Assembly (NCBI GenBank): GCA_020064725.1
Contig: JAGTWJ010000008.1
Coordinates: forward strand, 372,001-436,000
Direction: 5' to 3'
DNA from: Drechslerella dactyloides
Lineage: Eukaryota > Ascomycota > Orbiliomycetes > Orbiliales > Orbiliaceae
DNA: 64,000 bases
This document shows positions 58,301 to 64,000 of this stretch, in pieces. Made by a program: the position numbers and the translations under genes. Within the stretch, counting starts at the first letter, position 1, and every line of letters starts with the position of its first letter. Below the pieces are notes generated by a model. It did not search any database. It saw only the letters and a list, made by a program, of their open reading frames with translations, and had not been told where the DNA came from.

Positions 58301-61300
58301 GCTTCTTTTCGTTTCGTTTCGGTTTGAGGAGACATCTGACCTCTTCTACTGCTGCGAAACCCATGATCCTAGCGACGGAACCTTGTCCAAGGCTGCTTGC
58401 TGTAGACAAGGTGGTGCTAATCGATTCGACAACTGGGAATATCGCTGTGTAGCCGGCTCGCTTGCGTCTTCGACAAACAGGAAGGTCCATTGCTTCGTGA
58501 ATTGAGGGTCAGCGAATGAACTTTCGTTCGCGTCTCCTAGATCTCTACTGACAAGCCACCTAAACGTGGCAAGGTCTAACTAAGGTAACGTTAATATATT
58601 TGTAGTTGAAACATAGCGATGTCTTTTCTCTGACAAATGATCACGAAAAGGAGATGGGTTCGTCGTGAAGACTCTGCTCCTGAGGCTGATAGCTATTAAA
58701 CGAGTTGGGCTAAAGGCGCAATGAAAATCGGCCTTCTTCAGTCTACTGGAGCGCAGAGCGTCACTATTCGATTCTATCCCGGCATCCAGTTGCGAAAGCG
58801 TAGTCTGGGTTATTGGTATCCAAGCCGACGGAAACTACGCAACAGGACTCGCGCGGGTAGGACAATAGATCCCGTCGTCCCTGAGATCTCGATCGCTGAT
58901 GAAATGGTGAATCGAGGAAATTTCTCTCGCCGGGACGACATCCGAAGGTCAATTACTTCCTGCAGATGCAGGAACAGCCGCACTCAAGGGGATTGTTTGA
59001 CCACAACCTGCATACCACACGTTTTAAGCCGAGATAAAACCTCACCGAGGCCGCACGCACCTACTCCAATGCACTGCACAAAGTGCAATTTACCAGCGAG
59101 TGCCTCACAATTCACCCCAGAACCAGCGCGCGTGCCGGTGGCTTCGTTTCCAAGTACCAGAATTACTTTACCATGATTTGAGTTCGCCGCCACGTCGCGG
59201 CTGTTCCAAGCGATCAGACAGAATCACTTTTTCTACCGGATAAGTGATGCATCACAATATGTACAATATCATATTGGAATATCGACATATTGCATGGACC
59301 TCGCCGGCCAGCTGGCCATTGGTTCGGCTGGGCCAATTGGATGCACAGTGCAGGATCAATATTCCGCTTCGACTTCACCCACGGACCTCCTTGTCGCTTT
59401 GTCCAATAATCCTTACCAAGGAGTTGGGTGTCCAAACGTCTATCGATCGATGGTTCGTGGCGATGCAAATGAAATGCATCGGTTGGACTGGCGTCGGAAT
59501 ACGGACGCATTGCCTCCGGACATGCAACCAGCAGGTGCGCTGACGATGGGAAACAGCTCAGTTTTTACCGACGACATAACACGCTTTATGTGACGGATAT
59601 GTTAGACATGCCGCTTTGTCAAAGCGCTGGGAGGATATCAATCTGAGCACGCGCGGCAGCCGCTGCTTTTCTCAGAGTTTTGCTGGCTGCAATTACTGTT
59701 CAATTCAGGCTTTTTGTGATGGTAAATTATTTCCTGCATACGATGGTCAAGTGAGCAATTCTCCGCGGGCAGTATATCACGCTGCTCTAAGACCTCTTCG
59801 ATGGCTGATGTGTCTACCAGTGACGACAAACTCGGTCTGTGGGAAATGCACCTACGGGTATTATTGCCACCGACGAAAAATTGGAACACTCGTGTTCGGG
59901 TTTGAAGTCATTGTGGCCGGCGACGGCGCAGCCGGCTGTGCGAGCGGTCTGTTTGACAGCGGTTGGTCCGCTCGCCTACCACAGTGCGTCGTTGGATGAG
60001 GAAGTTACCTATTTCAGGGTTGCCCCAAGCGCAAAGAGCTTCTTCCCCAGCAGCGCCCCTCAAAGCTGCAGCTTTTCGTGTATCAAAAAGACGGGACGTC
60101 GAAGGGATGATCCCCACAGCTAATTTTAGCCAGTTGGATATGCGCAAAAGCGATGCCTTCTCGCTTTATAGATTGACATACAAATAATTTGATGTGCATC
60201 CGCGACTTATCGAACATGTGCGCAATTCCATTCTGGAAGGAAGCACGGAAGCTCAGGAAGTCGCAAGGCGTGTGCCTCGGGCTCCCGACCCGCGGGAAAG
60301 GGCTGGATTCGAGAAACCGCGGTGGGGGATTGCGTTTCGTTTCAGAATTCCGGGTGAAAGAAGGGGAAATAATTAACGAGGGTGGCATGCGGATGCGCCC
60401 GAAGGTCTTTTGAGGTATCCGAATTGCTGTTGCGCCTCATGGACGGGTGCATGCATTGGAAATTTCACTCCGTGAAGCATTTTACATACCTAATATTCTC
60501 CCCCCGTGGTATGACAACTAACAGGATCTCGCACGGAAAGGAGACCAAACCAAACGAGAGAGAGGCGGAGTTGCACTGCAATGGTGTTCATTTGGATTGC
60601 TCCCGAACTCGGCTACTCTTCGTGGTGCCTGAACATGATTCAGGTTGGGCAGCTGCTGCAGCAGGCCTCAGGCAAAATCATCAAACCGTACTCAAAAAAA
60701 CGTGGTCTCGCTTGCTTACGAGTGACGACTGATCACCCACTCGGTCGTCACCCCTTCCGGATATTATGGTGGTTTCAGACAATGCACTCCGGGTCGTGGG
60801 TTCTCACTGTCGGTATTGTAGATCCAATGCACCTAGAACTGGGCCAGCCAGTCAAACAAGCGGGAGGCTGGTGTGCACACTGCCATTAATCGCAGTTGAA
60901 GTGTCCGCTGCAGTATCAGCGCTACCGTAACGTTGAAAAGCTGATGCCTGGAGAACCTACCTTCCATTCAGGTAAAATCGTAGATGCTTTGTATCCCTTC
61001 AACAATTCGAGATATTGAAACCTTTAGTAATTGAAATCTAAGTGATTGGTCACGCCTGTTGACGTGTTCCCACGATATACCATTCAATCTCACGATGTCT
61101 ACCGCAGCATGGATTACCATGAAAGAAAAAACTCGCCTGTGCCGTCTAAAGCCATCCGAATAATTAAAATGCAGTTCGCCTCGGACTATAGTAGGACCGA
61201 TATCTACCACGGCCCGGCAAAACTGCGAAGTGAGACTCTTCCCCACCCATCACCTACTCCCGGCCCTCTGTCATGAGCACGACGTGATAAAATACATATA

Positions 61301-63484
61301 TGCAATGAGACACAGCTGTGCACTTGACCAAAGCACGAGTGTTCTCCGCGGCGGGCTCTCAAGAGTCTGGAGCCGCTCGGTTCGAACGCTTTGGCATGCA
61401 TATACACAAGCAGGCAGACAATTACGTACGCACGGTCCCATATGCAGATGCCGAGTCTCATGTCTCCGCACTTATGTTCGAAGTCCGACCGAAAGACGTC
61501 AATTTATATGCATGAAAAGAATTAGCTTGGGGTTGTTCGTATTTGAGACGGGTCCTCAAACCGGATCACGAGAGCGCTCGCCTCGAGACTAGCACGCATA
61601 TATGCAAACGCACGAGCATCGATTTTCGGCGATCTGTCAATTGCCTACCATTCGCAGGCGCAGTCTGAAGCCGGCTATGCGGGGAGATAACTCTCAGGAC
61701 ACTGAACCAGGATCGCAAGTCGCGGGGGCCGATGCAATCTTTACACTGCTGAGTCGACTGCTGGTGTATTATAGTTGCGCAATGAATGAGAATTTATATG
61801 TATGCTATCGAGAGATATACTCCTCACACTCTAGTAGCCATGTCGCTGCTTACGACATCGCATTAAGCACGCCTTTGACAAGGATCATACTTCATGCTGG
61901 GAAGGAACCGAGTCAACTGGTCGGGGAATGCCTGTTGTAACAAAGCCCCGACAATATAGATAGCCAACCGATAGTAGCTTAGCACTATCTTCACCCCGAA
62001 GGTATGCGTCTACACACTCGCCGAAGCATTGACAGCGTGCACGGGGATGTTACTGGCCGGGGCCTTCAGCGCTGATGTGATTATGCCTGGCAGATATATC
62101 CCTGGGTACAAGGGGCTCGGGGCTATAGCACGAGACTATATTTAACCTGAGGATCGCACACCAGTATGCCTAGTGTATCAAAATTGTGCGAGAAATCAAC
62201 GTGCCTTCCAACTTTGCAATGATACGTTGCCGTCACATCGGCGTCTACCTCAAACAGGCTGGTCACAACGGATACACGCATCTGGGATCGGATCAAGCCA
62301 CTGCTTCAATCTATCATTAAATTGACAAGTTGCACTCCGTGCGTCTAACTTTCATCAAGGCTGTCCCCGTCGTGCAGACAGGCGCCGGCAGACACACCCG
62401 CATCGGTGCGCAACCGTGTATGCGTACATCTCGATATTCACATATGAGGAGGGTGATGGCTAATCACGGGTCCCCTGCCTTATAAGCTTATCAGCGGCGC
62501 ATATGCACATATATGTGCGCGTACATGTATGCACCTGAACTTCCTCGTCCTTAGTTATCACGTCGCATTGCACACGCAATTATATCCAAGATTGCACAGG
62601 TGAGTAAGATTTTGACGGTGCATGAAACCACCGCAGTGTTAGAGTAGACGGCCACGCCACCAAGTGATCAAACAGTCCATAGGTGCATGTATACGCTCTA
62701 ACAAGACCAGCCATTTCCAGAGCTCGCTAGGACTGCTTAGCGTCGACTAGGAGAAACTCAAGAGCGAAAGGACCGAGGGACAAAAAAATGGTCAGACCAG
62801 CCAGCCACCGCAATCAATTCCGCTGCTAAGCATGTATACTCGAGATATAAAATGTTTCGCCTTGCAACCCAGGTCAGGCCTGCTTGTTTCTTGTTATAAC
62901 TACCCCTCCCGCCGGCGGACGGAACGCACGACGCTTCGCATAATTCTTCGCCGGTCACGCTTGTCGAAAGAGGCACCCTGCATGCGAAAACCCTCGCGTC
63001 CAGGTTGCAGCCCAAAACGTGGCAGCGGGCGCAAGCCTAATTTCGGCCCTAGGTAATTTTTTGGCGACTTAGCTGGGTGCCGCGGCCTTCGTTTCGGTGC
63101 TAGAAGGCGTCGATTCGGCGTGTGTCGAAAATGTTTTGTCATGATACCGTAATTCGTCGGCGCGCAAAAATACCACATGACATACTGCGTTGCGTTTGAT
63201 ACTTCGGCCAAGCATGCCTAAGCACCGTGTTAGTCATCTCGACGCGTCCCGTGAGTCGATCGAGGGCTGAAGCTGAAGCTGTGACTCCCCACGACATCGA
63301 CGCGACTTCTCCGAGGTTGTATAAAGAACCCGTCCGGCGGATGCTTCGACGGCTGCCCTTTAGTCTGATACTGCTGAACAAACCCCTCGCCGTGAACGTC
63401 TACTCCGTAACCCTGCGCAGGCAATATCGAGCCCGATATATCTCCACCGAATCGCCAATCGTGATCTCATTGGCGGGAAGCAAG
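55313..63484. other. 8.2-kb gene-poor block
   Basis: 55313-56100 is the upstream region of the Uds1-like gene (on the minus strand, AG-rich on the plus strand). The rest has no frame with a recognisable motif or coherent splice structure. ORFs such as 56671-57138 and 59616-59999 overlap equally long frames on the other strand and look random. The NADAR gene promoter lies at the right end. Confidence 0.5.
63320..63326 (+). promoter_or_regulatory. TATA box of the NADAR-domain gene
   Basis: TATAAAG about 165 bp before the start codon. An in-frame ATG at 63341 is too close to the TATA box to be in the mRNA, which favours the ATG at 63485. Confidence 0.5.
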
Positions 63485-64000
63485 ATGGCTGCAGCATCCG
63501 CAAGTTCGAGCAACACGCAAGTTGACACGAGTGGCCCGATTTTCTTTTGGAAACCGGAACAACCGGACGGATACTTGGGGCAATGGTATCGCTCGCCTTT
63601 CGTCGACACGCTGGAAGACGGAACCAAAGTGGAGTACCGCAACTGTGAGCAGTGAGTACATACATTGATTAGCTCTGCGCCTTCTTTTTGTGGCTTGATC
63701 GTGCGAACTAGGGCGGTGCATGCACATGTATACGAGGGATTTTCTTCTCGGTTTATATCTCGAATCCGGAAATATTTCTGAACCCGCCGCTTTGGGTGAA
63801 GCGGGTGGTTATTCCGGCACCGAGAGAAGCCATGTAGACACCCTGCTAACCGATCCCATCTTCGGGCCGATAGGTACATGATGCATCAGAAAGGTAAAAC
63901 CCGCTTTAACGATTTTCATTTGTGACATTTTCGAGAAAAACGAAGAAAAACGGAAAAGACCAAGCTATTGTACTATTTTAGCGAGGTGATCAGAATCGGC
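63485..64000 (+). CDS. NADAR-domain (YbiA/RibX-like) N-glycosidase, 3' end outside the window
   Basis: Visible exons are 63485-63651 and 63874-63893; a third must lie beyond 64000 or start at an acceptor I could not place. After a Ser/Ala-rich start comes PIFFWKPEQPDGYLGQWY, then SPF, and across intron 1 NCEQYMMHQKG. F-W, GYL-QWY-SPF and C-EQYMM-QK are the family's N-terminal motifs; the Glu of the EQYM motif belongs to the active site. NADAR proteins cleave N-glycosidic bonds, of riboflavin-pathway intermediates in bacteria and plants and of ADP-ribose-type adducts in others. Which substrate applies here cannot be told. The 20-nt second exon has a weak GTAAAA donor. Confidence 0.8.

Overview
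This is nuclear DNA of a filamentous ascomycete (Pezizomycotina, most like Eurotiomycetes such as Aspergillus/Penicillium relatives; this placement is inference from protein similarity, not a search). The evidence is many short introns (54-122 bp inside most genes) with GTRNGT donors, CTAAC/CTGAC branch sites and YAG acceptors, GC-rich exons, and families restricted to such fungi (Clr5 domain, RRG9, Uds1-like). No transposon protein, CRISPR array, rRNA or convincing tRNA gene was seen.

Layout. 1-13.5 kb is accessory-like: the 3' end of a TPR-type gene, a DHA2-type MFS exporter (-), a CorA-like cation channel (-), a Clr5-domain protein (-) and a tiny two-intron ORF (+), separated by 1-3 kb without genes. 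14-26.8 kb is a dense housekeeping block: an E2-plus-F-box fusion protein (-), DPH1 of diphthamide synthesis (-) head-to-head with mitochondrial HMG-CoA lyase (+), then SDHAF4/Sdh8 (-), an ER thioredoxin-like membrane protein with a 9-nt microexon (-), mitochondrial RRG9 (-) and the NuA4/Rpd3S chromodomain subunit EAF3 (-). Three of these products are mitochondrial. 28-43.3 kb holds acetyl-CoA synthetase facA (+), a membrane ADAM metalloprotease (+) and a kynurenine aminotransferase (+); the three have long leaders that are strikingly poor in ATG. 43.3-53.2 kb and 55.3-63.5 kb are gene-poor and flank a Uds1-like coiled-coil protein (-). A NADAR-domain N-glycosidase gene (+) starts at the right edge and runs out of the window.

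There is no co-regulated cluster or secondary-metabolite locus. HMG-CoA lyase makes acetyl-CoA and acetoacetate from leucine, FacA makes acetyl-CoA from acetate, SDHAF4 and RRG9 support respiration and EAF3 acts in chromatin acetylation, so the middle of the window is rich in acetyl-CoA/respiration functions. I see this as ordinary mixed gene order and not a proven unit. The most unusual items are the E2/F-box fusion with its catalytic cysteine intact, the ATG-free leader and in-frame upstream extension of facA, and the microexons. Exon borders were read by eye from splice signals and checked for frame; none is backed by transcript data.
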